Below, piece after piece: positions 16,419 to 24,913 of a DNA stretch of 44,786 nucleotides. Source of the DNA: Micromonospora sp. CPCC 205371. GTDB lineage: Bacteria > Actinomycetota > Actinomycetes > Mycobacteriales > Micromonosporaceae. Position 1 is the stretch's first letter. Each line of letters starts with the position of its first letter. The notes beneath the pieces were generated by a model. That model was not told where the DNA came from and searched no databases. It worked only from the letters and a program-made list of their open reading frames with translations. The DNA lies in assembly GCF_026130045.1 (NCBI RefSeq), contig NZ_JAIBNX010000044.1, positions 1 through 44,786 on the forward strand, written 5' to 3'. The position numbers were made by a program, and so were the translations under genes.

Positions 16419-16536
16419 CTCAAGGTGTAGGCGAGAGCTTAAAAGGCCCATCGCGTGAACGTCAAGCGTCAAACCTGTTTCAAGCGGCGTCTTGACCGCT
16501 GCTGCGGTGGCTTCGTACGCTGCTTCCACGTGCTGG

Positions 16537-16563
16537 CCAAAAGGTTTTGTCAAATCGTTTTGG
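16537..16563. promoter_or_regulatory. Operator pair, GH91 side (probable LacI sites)
   Basis: Two adjacent dyads: CCAAAAGGTTTTGT at 16537-16550 and CAAATCGTTTTGG at 16551-16563. Each has the same CAAAA/TTTTG half-sites as the operon-side pair, with one mismatch in the second. They lie about 60 bp before the ATG of the Tat-leader ORF and 145 bp from the other pair, so one repressor could control both directions, possibly by DNA looping. Confidence 0.8.
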
Positions 16564-16621
16564 CAAACGCTGCACCGCCATACCGTCGATCGTTATCGAC
16601 AGCCACAGCGAAGGGAGCGCC

Positions 16622-16786
16622 ATGCCCCTTACCCGCCGTACCGCGATCGCCTCACTCCTCGCCGTACCCGTGGCCGCACTCTCGGCACCCCCGCCGGCCG
16701 CGGACGCCGCGGCGCGGCCACAACCACCGCGGACACCCGCACCCGCACCGGTGCCCGCCCGCTGCTCGATCATCGGTCTGCTCTGA
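16622..16786 (+). CDS. Tat signal-peptide ORF ending in TGA just before GH91
   Basis: A 54-codon frame starting MPLTRRTAIASLLAVPVA: a twin-arginine motif (TRRTAIA), a hydrophobic core and an Ala-rich cleavage zone (AADAAA), then a Pro-rich stretch ending CSIIGLL and TGA. The ATG follows AAGGGAGCGCC, a good ribosome binding site. It is in the same frame as the GH91 gene, which begins 37 bases after the TGA, and the frame between them has no further stop. This looks like the signal peptide of a secreted GH91 enzyme cut off by a nonsense codon; a separate leader peptide is the alternative. Confidence 0.6.
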   Translation: MPLTRRTAIASLLAVPVAALSAPPPAADAAARPQPPRTPAPAPVPARCSIIGLL

Positions 16787-16822
16787 GCGACGCCTCGCCC
16801 GCACCCACGAAGGAGAGCGCCC

Positions 16823-18028
16823 GTGCCCACCGTCTACGACGTCACCACCTGGACCGTCCCGGGCAACCCCTCGGTCACCGCCTACACGGACATCGGCGTC
16901 GTGATCAACAGCATCATCGCCGACGTGAAGACCCAGCAGCCCACGCAGGCGTCCAAGCCAGGCGCCGTCATCTACATCCCACCCGGCGACTACTCGCTCA
17001 AGACCCGCGTCGTCGTCGACATCAGCTACCTCACGATCCGTGGCTCCGGCCACGGGTTCACCTCGTCGAGCATCAGGTACAACGCCGGCAACACCTCCGC
17101 CTGGCACGAGATCTGGCCGGGCGGCAGTCGGGTGCGGGTGGAGAACACGGACGGACAGAGCGAGGCGTTCCTCGTCACCCGCACCGGAGATCCGCGGCTC
17201 AGTTCGGTCGTATTCAGCAACTTCTGCCTGGACGGGATCGGTTTCACACCCCATCAGAACTCGTACCTCAACGGCAAGATCGGCGTCCGCGTCGGCACCG
17301 CCAACGACGCCTTCCGGATCGAGGGCATGGGCTTCGTCTACCTCGAACGCGCGCTCGTCGTGCGCGACGCCGACGCGCTGAGCGTCAGCGGCAACTTCAT
17401 CGCCGAATGCGGCAGTTGCGTCGAGCTGATCGGCTCCGGGCAGGCGTCCAAGGTCACCGACAACCTCATCGGCGCCGGCTATGTGGGCTTCTCCATCCTC
17501 GCCGAGCAGCACGAGGGACTGCTCATCAGCGGCAACAACATCTTCCCCCGGGGCAGGAGCCTCGTGCACTTCAGGAACACCAACCGTTCGTCCATCACCG
17601 CCAACAGGTTCCACGGCTTCTACCCCGGGCTGGTCGACTTCGAAGGGGTCAACCGGGAGAACCTGATCAGCGGCAACATCTTCCGGCGCGAGATGGAGCC
17701 GTGGGGGCCGATGCAGCCCTACAACAACGGCAAGGACGACCTGTACGGGCTGCTGCACCTGCGCGGCGACGCCAACATGGTCACCTCGAACCTGTTCGCC
17801 TACAACGTCGCCGCGGGCAGCGTCACCCCCGCCGGTGCGACGCCCACGATCGTCCTTGTCGCCTCGGGCGCCAACAACCACGTCTCCAACAACAGCGTGT
17901 CCGCGAACGTGGCGGTCAAGGCGGTCGTGCTCGACGGCTCGACAACCGGCACGAAGGTGCTCGACAGCGCCACCGCCGCGCAGTTCCAGTCGTACTCCGG
18001 CAGCTACACACTGCGGGCGACGCCGTGA
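16823..18028 (+). CDS. GH91 inulin fructotransferase / difructose-anhydride enzyme
   Basis: A 401-residue right-handed parallel beta-helix protein. Family hallmarks: VYDVTTWTVPGNPSVTAYTD, NSIIADVKTQ, PGAVIYIPPGDYSLKTRVVVD, LTIRGSGHGFTSSSIRYN, NSYLNGKIGVRVG, then repeated N-x-I/F-x-G turns (ISGNNIFPRG, ISGNIFRREM). This is the inulin fructotransferase family, which converts inulin to difructose anhydride III or I; some members instead hydrolyse difructose anhydride III. Sequence alone does not tell me which. The GTG at 16823 has AGGAGA upstream and no signal peptide; an in-frame Tat leader sits before it behind a TGA. The stop overlaps the next gene's GTG (GTGA). Confidence 0.87.
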   Translation: MPTVYDVTTWTVPGNPSVTAYTDIGVVINSIIADVKTQQPTQASKPGAVIYIPPGDYSLKTRVVVDISYLTIRGSGHGFTSSSIRYNAGNTSAWHEIWPGGSRVRVENTDGQSEAFLVTRTGDPRLSSVVFSNFCLDGIGFTPHQNSYLNGKIGVRVGTANDAFRIEGMGFVYLERALVVRDADALSVSGNFIAECGSCVELIGSGQASKVTDNLIGAGYVGFSILAEQHEGLLISGNNIFPRGRSLVHFRNTNRSSITANRFHGFYPGLVDFEGVNRENLISGNIFRREMEPWGPMQPYNNGKDDLYGLLHLRGDANMVTSNLFAYNVAAGSVTPAGATPTIVLVASGANNHVSNNSVSANVAVKAVVLDGSTTGTKVLDSATAAQFQSYSGSYTLRATP

Positions 18029-19539
18029 CCGCGCTGCGGCGGGCGGCTGCCGCCCTCGCGTTGGTGGCCGCCGTCCTCGCCGTGCCGACACCTGCCGCTG
18101 CGGGCACCCCCGGCGAGTACCCCGAGTTCCCGTACTCGGCCACCGACTACGCCGAGCCGCACCGCGGCCAGTTCCACTTCAGCGCCCGGGCTGGGTGGAT
18201 GAACGACATCAACGCCCCGCTGTACTACCGCGGCGAATACCACCTGTTCTTCCAGCACAACCCCCATGGGTTGGCCTGGGACACCATGCACTGGGCCACG
18301 CCACCAGCTCCGACCTGGTGCACTGGACGCAGCAGCCGATCGCTCTGAAGCCGGGTGTGCATCCGGGCGAACGACCGGGTCGCACAGACCCTCGACGGCA
18401 AACCACTGACGCCGGTCGGTGGCCGGCTGCGCCTGCGCATCCTCGTCGATCGTGGCCAGTTGGAGATATTCGGCAACGACGGTCTGTTCTCATGGACCGA
18501 CAACGTGAACTTCGACTCCTCCGCCCTGGGCCTGAGCGCGTTCGCGGCCAACGGAACCGCGCGGCTCACGTCGCTGCGACTGCACCGAATCGGTTCCACC
18601 TGGGGCATCGGCGAATCCACACTCGACAGCAACCTATCCGGCCCATGGCATGCGGCAGGCGGCACCTGGACCGACACGGCCGACGGCAAGCGCGGCACCG
18701 CCACGGGTGACGGGTTCTACCTCAACGCCCAGACCGGCACGGACTTCACCTACGAAGGCGACCTGCGCTTGGACACGGCCACCGCCGCCGGCCTGACCTT
18801 CCGCGGTCAGTACACCGCCAACGTGGACGCGAACGGACTGGTCAAACTCTGGCGACCCGGCCGCGACATCGCCACCTACGCCACCCCGATCGCGCGGCAA
18901 CGCACCTACCACCTCAAGGTCGTGGCGGCCGGCACCAGGCTACGGGTGTACCTGGACCACGGGCCGGACCCCGTCATCGACACCGTCGACACCGCGCACA
19001 CCAGCGGCTCATTCGGCGCGAACGTCTTCGGCGGCACCGGCACCGTGCAGAACCTCAACGTCAACGCGACCGGCTTCACCACCAACGTGGGGACCCGATG
19101 GCGGCCGCTCTCCGGCGTCTGGACCGGGCCGGGCAACGGCGTACACGGCCGATCGACCGGCGACGCTTTCCTGCTCAGCGACCGCACCGGCGCGGACTTC
19201 ACCTACGAGGGTGACGTCACCGTCGTGGTCGGCGCCGCGGCGGCGCTCACCTTCCGGGCCAACGCCGACGCCAGCACGCACTAAACGGCCAACGTGGACA
19301 CCGGCGGATTCGTCAAGCTGTGGCGTCCCGGTCGGGACATCGCCGTGTACCCGACCACCGTCTTGCCCGGCCGTGCCTACCATCTGCGCGTGCGGGCGGA
19401 CGGCCCACGGCTGCGCGTCTACCTCGACCGCGGCGCCATCCCGATCATCGACGCGGTCGACGCGGCCTACGCCAGCGGCCTCTTCGGCGCCAACGTATTC
19501 AACGGCACCGGTGCCATCCAGAACGTCTCGATAACCTAG
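18025..19539 (+). pseudogene. Decayed secreted GH32 fructanase (exo-inulinase/levanase type)
   Basis: The GTG at 18025 overlaps the GH91 stop. Codons then give a signal peptide (ALRRAAAALALVAAVLAV, then PTPAAA), FHFSARAGWMNDINAPLYY (the GH32 nucleophile region, usually WMNDPN) and YHLFFQHNPHG. Three lesions follow. First, at 18292-18298 one G is missing (TGGGCC), so [20 protein letters not shown] is out of frame. Second, near 18365-18372 the sequence jumps from KPGVHPG to the C-terminal GH32 sandwich (RLRILVDRGQLEIFGNDG), so about 1 kb with the RDP and EC catalytic motifs is gone. Third, a TAA at 19282 interrupts the last repeat, where the first repeat has TAC. No active enzyme can be made. 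Confidence 0.88.
18646..19536 (+). repeat. Tandem 151-codon domain repeat in the GH32 pseudogene
   Basis: Two copies with a 453-bp period (18646-19098 and 19099-19536). Matched landmarks are GTDFTYEGD / GADFTYEGD, VKLWRPGRDIA in both, RLRVYLDHG / RLRVYLDRG, and SFGANVFGGTG / LFGANVFNGTG. They resemble the laminin-G or concanavalin-like accessory modules that follow GH32 domains, probably for carbohydrate binding. The TAA nonsense codon lies in the second copy. Confidence 0.8.
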
Positions 19540-19625
19540 CCGAAGCTGGGGGAGGGTGTGATCCAGTCCAGTATCCAGTCGGGGGTACCAACAAGTGACA
19601 TCAGTTGGAAGCCGGCAGTGAGGGC

Positions 19626-19949
19626 TTAGGCGGGAACGCCGACAACAAGCTCGCCCTCGTCGTCGACCCGCACCGGATACACCGTCAGTGGCGGCTGCCC
19701 GGTCTTGGAGCAGCCGGTCGTCAGGTCGAAGATGTGCTGGTGCAGCGGGCAGATGACCACCTCGGCGTCGGCGAGGCCGTCGGCGATCGGGCCGCCGGCG
19801 TGCGGGCAGATGGCCGAGACCGCGTGCAGGGAGCCGTCGCGCAGCCGGAAGACCGCCACCATGTCGCCGCCGGCTACGTACGCGCGCCCCTCCCCGAGTG
19901 GCAGCTCGGTCAGCGGCCCCACGCGGTATTCCACCAGGTGTGCGGTCAT
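19626..19949 (-). CDS. nirD: Nitrite reductase small subunit (Rieske-type)
   Basis: A 107-residue NirD. The Rieske-like fold is recognised by AVFRLRDGSLHAVSAICPHAGGPIADGLADAEVVICPLHQHIFDLTTG; here C-x-H and C-x2-H ligand pairs are present (CPH, CPLH), as in NirD forms that keep the 2Fe-2S cluster. It assembles with NirB to reduce nitrite to ammonium in the cytoplasm. The ATG at 19949 overlaps the nirB stop (ATGA). It is the last gene of the nitrate assimilation operon. Confidence 0.93.
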   Translation of the reverse strand: MTAHLVEYRVGPLTELPLGEGRAYVAGGDMVAVFRLRDGSLHAVSAICPHAGGPIADGLADAEVVICPLHQHIFDLTTGCSKTGQPPLTVYPVRVDDEGELVVGVPA

Positions 19950-22417
19950 GCCGGATCGCCCTCCCGCACCGGCACCCGCGGCAGTGACAGCAGCGGGAGG
20001 GCGGTGCGGAACTGGCCGGGCGAGGCCGGCTCGGCGCCCTCCTTCCACGGGTCCTTGTAGGCGGCCACCGCCGCGGCCATCCGCTCGTCGAGGCCGGCGG
20101 CGAGGCCCTCGCTGTCCTCGACGATCAGCGCGCGGAGCCGGTCGACACCCACCCGGGGGACGAACGCGTACGTGCGTTCGAGCCAGTTGGCGTTCTCCCG
20201 GTAGTACTGCAGGAAACGGCCGGTGAGCGTGACCACCTCGTCCTGGCTGTCCACGGTGGCCAGCAGGTCGCCCTTGCGGACGTGGGCGCCGGCCGCACCG
20301 CCGACGTAGATCTCCCACCGCCCGCCGTCGACGGCCACCACGCCGAGGTCCTTGACGTACGCCTCGGCGCAGTTGCGCGGGCAGCCGGTCACCGCGAGCT
20401 TCATCTTGGCCGGGCTCTCTAGGCCCTGGAAGCGGGACTCGATGGCGACGCCGAGCGCGGTGGAGTCGCCCACGCCGAAGCGACAGAACTCGCTACCGAC
20501 GCAGGTCTTCACCGTCCGCATGCTCTTGCCGTAGGCGTATCCGGACGGCATGTCGAGGTCGGCCCACACCTTCGGCAGGTCCTCCTTGCGGATGCCGAGC
20601 AGGTCGATGCGCTGCCCGCCGGTGAGTTTGACCATCGGCACCTGGTACTTGTCGGCCACGTCGGCGATGCGGCGCAGCTGGTCGGGCGTGGTGACGCCGC
20701 CCTTCATCTGCGGCACGACCGAGAAGGTGCCGTCGCGCTGGATGTTCGCGTGCACCCGGTCGTTGATGAAGCGGGCGCCGCGCTCGTCCTGGTACTCCTC
20801 GCCCCACATCATCCGCAGCAGCGAGACCAGGCCCATCTTGCTCCTGGCGTCTTCCCGGCCGCCGGCGAGCGCGTCGAAGACCGCGGACACGCTCTTGAGA
20901 CCCAGCTCGCGGATGGCCGCCATCAGCGCCGGCTTGTCCATCGGTACGCCCGGCACGTACCAGTGGGCGGAGAGGTCCTCCTCGACGGCGCCGCCGGCGG
21001 CCCACTCCACGATCTGCGCGACGAGCGTCCTGCACGACCCGCATCCCTTGCCGGCCCGCGTGGCGTCCATCGCGCCGCTCAGCGTCTTCACACCACTGTG
21101 GACGGTCGAGACCAGGGTGCCCTTGCTGACGCCGTTGCAGTTGCACACCTGCGCGCCGTCGTCCAGCTCGGCTGCCGACTCCTCGGCCGGCGGCCCGCCG
21201 AGGTCGAAGAGCAGCCGCACCCGTTCCTCCGGCAGCGGCAGGCCCCGGTCGAACGCCTGCATGAGGAAGCCCACCTTGCCCACGTCGCCGAGCAGCGTCG
21301 CGCCGATGAGGCGGTCGCCGCGGATGATGACGCTCTTGTAGATGCCACGCCGAGGCTCGGCGAAGACCACGAACTCGTCGTCGTCGCGCTCCGGCGTCGT
21401 GACGCCCATCGCGGCCACGTCGACGCCGGCTACCTTGAGCTTCGTGGCGGTCCGGGAGCCGTGGTAGGCCGCGGTGCGGTCGCGGCCGGTGATCTGGTCG
21501 GCGAGCACCTTGGCCTGCTCCCACAGCGGCGCGACGAGGCCGTAGGTCTGGCCGCGGTGCTGCACGCACTCGCCGACCGCGTAGATGTGTGGCTCGTCGA
21601 GCACCCGCATGTGGTCGTCGACCAGGATCGCTCGCTCGACCGGCAGGCCGCTCGCCGCGGCCACCTCCACGTTGGGGCGGATGCCGGCGGCCACCACGAC
21701 CATGTCGCAGGGGATGGTGCGCCCGCCGCCGAGCCGCACGCCCTCGACCCGGTCTTTGCCCAGGACCGCGGTGGTGCGCGCGCCGACCTCGACGGTGATG
21801 CCGAGGGCCGCCACGCTGCGCCGCAGGATCGTGCCGGCCTGCTCGTCGAGCTGGGCGTTCATCAGCGTGGCCGCCGAGTGCACGAGCGTGACTCGTACAC
21901 CGTGCTGCTGCAGGCCGCGCGCCGCCTCCAAGCCGAGCAGGCCGCCGCCGATCACCACGGCCCGCTCGTGGTCTCGGGCGTAGCGGATCATCGCGCGGGT
22001 ATCGTCGAGCGTGCGGAACGTGAACACGCCTTGGTGGTAGCCGCGCCGCGGGTGTCGCATGCCGTCGATGGGTGGCACGTAGGGCCGGCTGCCGGTGGCG
22101 ATGACGAGCTTGTCGTACGGCGTCACCGAGCCGTCGGCGACCCGCACGGTCCGCGCGAACCGGTCGATCCGCTCGACCCGGACGCCGGCGCGCAGCGCGA
22201 TGCCGTTCTCCTCGTACCAGGGCAGGCTGTTGAGGAAGATGCCGGCCTCCTCCTCCACGCCGGACAGCACATTGGACAGCAGGATGCGGTTGTAGTTGCC
22301 GTACGGCTCCTCGCCGAACATCGTGATGGCGAACCGCTCTCGGCCGCCACGCTCCAGGATCTCTTCGACGGTGCGCGCGCCCGCCATGCCGTTGCCAATG
22401 ACCACTAGCCGCTCCAC
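19946..22417 (-). CDS. nirB: NAD(P)H-dependent assimilatory nitrite reductase large subunit
   Basis: An 823-residue siroheme flavoprotein of usual length. In order: the FAD-binding start LVVIGNGMAGARTVEEIL, the NAD site RAVVIGGGLLGLEAARGL near residue 150, a BFD-type 2Fe-2S domain with CNCNGVSKGTL and GKGCGSCRTLV around residues 425-460, a nitrite/sulfite reductase ferredoxin-like domain, and siroheme/4Fe-4S ligands TCVGSEFCRFG and VTGCPRNCAEAYVKD. It reduces nitrite to ammonium with NirD. The gene follows nasA and a small unknown gene with tight spacing, so all four are co-transcribed. Confidence 0.95.
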   Translation of the reverse strand: MERLVVIGNGMAGARTVEEILERGGRERFAITMFGEEPYGNYNRILLSNVLSGVEEEAGIFLNSLPWYEENGIALRAGVRVERIDRFARTVRVADGSVTPYDKLVIATGSRPYVPPIDGMRHPRRGYHQGVFTFRTLDDTRAMIRYARDHERAVVIGGGLLGLEAARGLQQHGVRVTLVHSAATLMNAQLDEQAGTILRRSVAALGITVEVGARTTAVLGKDRVEGVRLGGGRTIPCDMVVVAAGIRPNVEVAAASGLPVERAILVDDHMRVLDEPHIYAVGECVQHRGQTYGLVAPLWEQAKVLADQITGRDRTAAYHGSRTATKLKVAGVDVAAMGVTTPERDDDEFVVFAEPRRGIYKSVIIRGDRLIGATLLGDVGKVGFLMQAFDRGLPLPEERVRLLFDLGGPPAEESAAELDDGAQVCNCNGVSKGTLVSTVHSGVKTLSGAMDATRAGKGCGSCRTLVAQIVEWAAGGAVEEDLSAHWYVPGVPMDKPALMAAIRELGLKSVSAVFDALAGGREDARSKMGLVSLLRMMWGEEYQDERGARFINDRVHANIQRDGTFSVVPQMKGGVTTPDQLRRIADVADKYQVPMVKLTGGQRIDLLGIRKEDLPKVWADLDMPSGYAYGKSMRTVKTCVGSEFCRFGVGDSTALGVAIESRFQGLESPAKMKLAVTGCPRNCAEAYVKDLGVVAVDGGRWEIYVGGAAGAHVRKGDLLATVDSQDEVVTLTGRFLQYYRENANWLERTYAFVPRVGVDRLRALIVEDSEGLAAGLDERMAAAVAAYKDPWKEGAEPASPGQFRTALPLLSLPRVPVREGDPA

Positions 22418-22765
22418 TCAGACCTCCACGAGCCCGAGGTCGACCACGACCGCGCCGCTGACGCCGTCCGGCGCGGCCAGGTGGAGCTCGACGACCGTGC
22501 CGCTGTCGAGGTCCTCCACGACCCGCAGCGCCACGTGCACGTCGCCCTTCGCACCGATCGGGAAGTACCGCATCGGCGTGCCGTCGCGCATCAGCACCAC
22601 GTAGACGAGATCGCCGGTGGTGTTGCCGCCGCGGAAGTACACCGGCTGGGTTACCACGCCGTCCGGCACCGTGTACGAGAGGGCGGCGTCGATCAGGAAG
22701 GGAGACTCTATCCCCTTGCCCTGGAACGGGAAGACCCCCTGGAGAAACCTGGATGTGGACTGCAC
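22418..22765 (-). CDS. Small conserved-looking protein between nasA and nirB
   Basis: A 115-residue protein with no signal peptide or membrane segment, predicted mostly beta-strand: SPFLIDAALSYTVPDGVVTQPVYFRGG, DLVYVVLMRDGTPMRYFPIG, DVHVALRVVEDLDSGTVVELHL, VVVDLGLVEV. It ends at the base before the nirB start codon and begins one base from the nasA stop, so it is surely part of the operon. I do not recognise the family. A role in nitrate or nitrite reductase function, assembly or electron delivery is only inference from position. Confidence 0.72.
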   Translation of the reverse strand: MQSTSRFLQGVFPFQGKGIESPFLIDAALSYTVPDGVVTQPVYFRGGNTTGDLVYVVLMRDGTPMRYFPIGAKGDVHVALRVVEDLDSGTVVELHLAAPDGVSGAVVVDLGLVEV

Positions 22766-22766
22766 G

Positions 22767-24902
22767 TCAACCGTCCTCTCTGGATGGGAGTGTGGGTGGT
22801 GGCGCGGCCGGCGCCTTCTCGTCCGGCCCGCCGATGCGCCGCACCGCGACGGCGCAGACCTTGAAGGCGGGCATCTTGGAGTGGCGGTCGAGGGTGGGGT
22901 CGGTCAGCGCGTTCGCGCTCGCCGGCCCGCCCCAGTGAAACGGCGCGAAGACGGTGTCCGGCCGGATCGTGTCGGTCAGGTAGGCGCGGAAGACAGCCGT
23001 GCCGCGCCGGGTGCGCAGCTGGACCAGGTCCGCGGCGCCGATGCCGAGCCGGCGCGCCAGGTCGGGGTGGAGCTCCACTTTCGGGTCGTCCGCGGTCAGC
23101 CGCAGCGAGCGCGAGCGCCGGGTCTGATTGCCGCTCTGGTACTGCTGCATGATGCGTCCGGTGGTGAGCACGTAGGGAAACTCGGCGTCCGGCGGCTCGG
23201 CCGGCTCGCGGTGGTCGACGGGGATGAAGCGAGCCCGCCCGTCGACGGTGGCGAATTGGTCGGCGAAGAGCCGCGGGTTGCCCGGGTGGTCGGGTGCCGG
23301 GCACGGCCAGAAGACACCCTGCTCCGCCTCGATCCGCTCGTACGAGATGCCCGCGTAGTCGGCGATCCCGCCCGCGCTGGCCCGGCGCAGCTCCTCGAAG
23401 ACGGTGCGCGCGTCGGCGGAGAAGTGGCCCGGCGATCCCAGTCGCTCGGCGAGCGCGGCCAGCATCGCCAGGTCGTCGAGCACGCCCGCCGGCGGGTCCA
23501 GCACGCGGTTGCGCCGGATGACCCGCCCCTCCAGGTTGGTCATCGTGCCCTCCTCCTCGGCCCACTGCGCGCTGGGCAGCACGACGTCGGCCAGCGCCGC
23601 CGTGTCAGAGAGGAAGAAGTCGGAGACGGCCAGGAAGTCCAATGCGGACAGCCGCGCGCGGACCCGGTCGCGGTCCGGCGCGGGGACGGCGATGGTCGGG
23701 GGGAGGACCAGCAACGCCCGCACCCCCCCCGGGGGGCCGGGCAGGTCGGGCGTCTCCACCGCGGACACGCCCGGGCCGGGCAGGTCCGCCGGGTCCACAC
23801 CCCAGACCGCGGCCACGTGGGCGCGGGCGGCCGGGTCGTCGATCCGCCGGTAGCCGGGCAGCTGGTCGGCCTTCTGGCCGTGCTCGCGCCCGCCCTGCCC
23901 GTTGCCCTGGCCGGTGACCGTCCCGTACCCGGAGTGCGGCCGCCCCGGCAGGCCCAGCGCGAGGGCCAGGTTGATGTACGCCTGGGCGGTGTCGGTGCCG
24001 TTGCTGTGCTGCTCGGCGCCGCGCGCGGTGAGGATCATCGCGGACGGCGCGGTGCCCAGCAGCTGCGCGGTGCGGCGCAGCAGCGCCTCACCGACCCCGG
24101 TGACCCGCTCGACCCGATCCGGCCACCAGGCGGCCACCGCCGCGCCCACCGCGTCGAAGCCAGTCGTACGGCTGTCCACATAGGCCTTGTCGACGTAGCC
24201 TTCGCGGATCGCGATGTGCAGCAGCCCGTTGGCCAACGCCAGGTCGGTGCCGGGCGCCAGCTGCAGGTGCAGCGCACCGCCTCCCGCGGTGGCCGAGCGC
24301 CGGGGGTCGACCACGATGTGCGCCGCGCCGGCGGCCCGCCCGGCGTCGAAGTACTGCATGGCCGGTGGCATCGTATCCGCCGGATTGCTGCCCACCAGCA
24401 GCACGACCCGCGCCCCGGCGATGTCGGCCAGCGGAAACGGCAGCCCTCGGTCGATGCCGAACGCGCGGTTGGCCGCAGTCGCCGCCGACGACATGCAGAA
24501 CCGACCGTTGTAGTCGATGTGTGGCGTCCGCAGCGCCACCCGCGCGAACTTGCCCAGCTGGTACGCCTTCTCGTTGGTCAGCCCGCCGCCGCCGAAGCAG
24601 CCGACCGCAGCCGGCCCGTGGTCGCTCCGCGCACGCCGGATCGCCGCGACGACGCGGCCGAGCGCCTCCTCCCACGTCGCCGGCCGCAGCGGGCCGGACC
24701 GGTCGTCGCGGACCAGCGGCGTGGTCAGGCGGTCGGGGTGGTCGAGCAACTCGGCGGCACTCCAGCCCTTGGCACACAGGCCGCCCCGGTTGGTCGGAAA
24801 CTCCGCCGGCTCGATGACCGGAGGCCGTGGCGGCTCGACCCGCATCCGCACGCCGCACTGCAACGAGCAGTACGGACAGTGCGTCTCGACCGGCGCGGCC
24901 AC
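22767..24902 (-). CDS. nasA: Assimilatory nitrate reductase catalytic subunit
   Basis: A 711-residue cytoplasmic molybdopterin oxidoreductase. The N-terminal 4Fe-4S site is CPYCSLQCGVRMRV plus GGLCAKGW. Typical molybdopterin segments follow: GCFGGGGLTNEKAYQLGKFAR, VVLLVGSNPADTMPP, MILTARGAEQHSNGTDTAQAYINLALALG and YVLTTGRIMQQYQSGNQTRR. It reduces nitrate to nitrite for the NirBD complex. No C-terminal flavin or BFD domain is seen, so electrons probably come from a separate ferredoxin or reductase. The GTG at 24902 follows CAGGGA. A C8G6 tract near 23723 (+ strand) is read through in frame. A GlnR-like site lies just upstream. Confidence 0.92.
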   Translation of the reverse strand: MAAPVETHCPYCSLQCGVRMRVEPPRPPVIEPAEFPTNRGGLCAKGWSAAELLDHPDRLTTPLVRDDRSGPLRPATWEEALGRVVAAIRRARSDHGPAAVGCFGGGGLTNEKAYQLGKFARVALRTPHIDYNGRFCMSSAATAANRAFGIDRGLPFPLADIAGARVVLLVGSNPADTMPPAMQYFDAGRAAGAAHIVVDPRRSATAGGGALHLQLAPGTDLALANGLLHIAIREGYVDKAYVDSRTTGFDAVGAAVAAWWPDRVERVTGVGEALLRRTAQLLGTAPSAMILTARGAEQHSNGTDTAQAYINLALALGLPGRPHSGYGTVTGQGNGQGGREHGQKADQLPGYRRIDDPAARAHVAAVWGVDPADLPGPGVSAVETPDLPGPPGGVRALLVLPPTIAVPAPDRDRVRARLSALDFLAVSDFFLSDTAALADVVLPSAQWAEEEGTMTNLEGRVIRRNRVLDPPAGVLDDLAMLAALAERLGSPGHFSADARTVFEELRRASAGGIADYAGISYERIEAEQGVFWPCPAPDHPGNPRLFADQFATVDGRARFIPVDHREPAEPPDAEFPYVLTTGRIMQQYQSGNQTRRSRSLRLTADDPKVELHPDLARRLGIGAADLVQLRTRRGTAVFRAYLTDTIRPDTVFAPFHWGGPASANALTDPTLDRHSKMPAFKVCAVAVRRIGGPDEKAPAAPPPTLPSREDG

Positions 24903-24913
24903 TCCCTGACGAT

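Noticed and set aside
20750-22408. Rightward 552-codon frame opposite nirB.
   Set aside because: Shadow frame; nirB on the other strand has all cofactor motifs.
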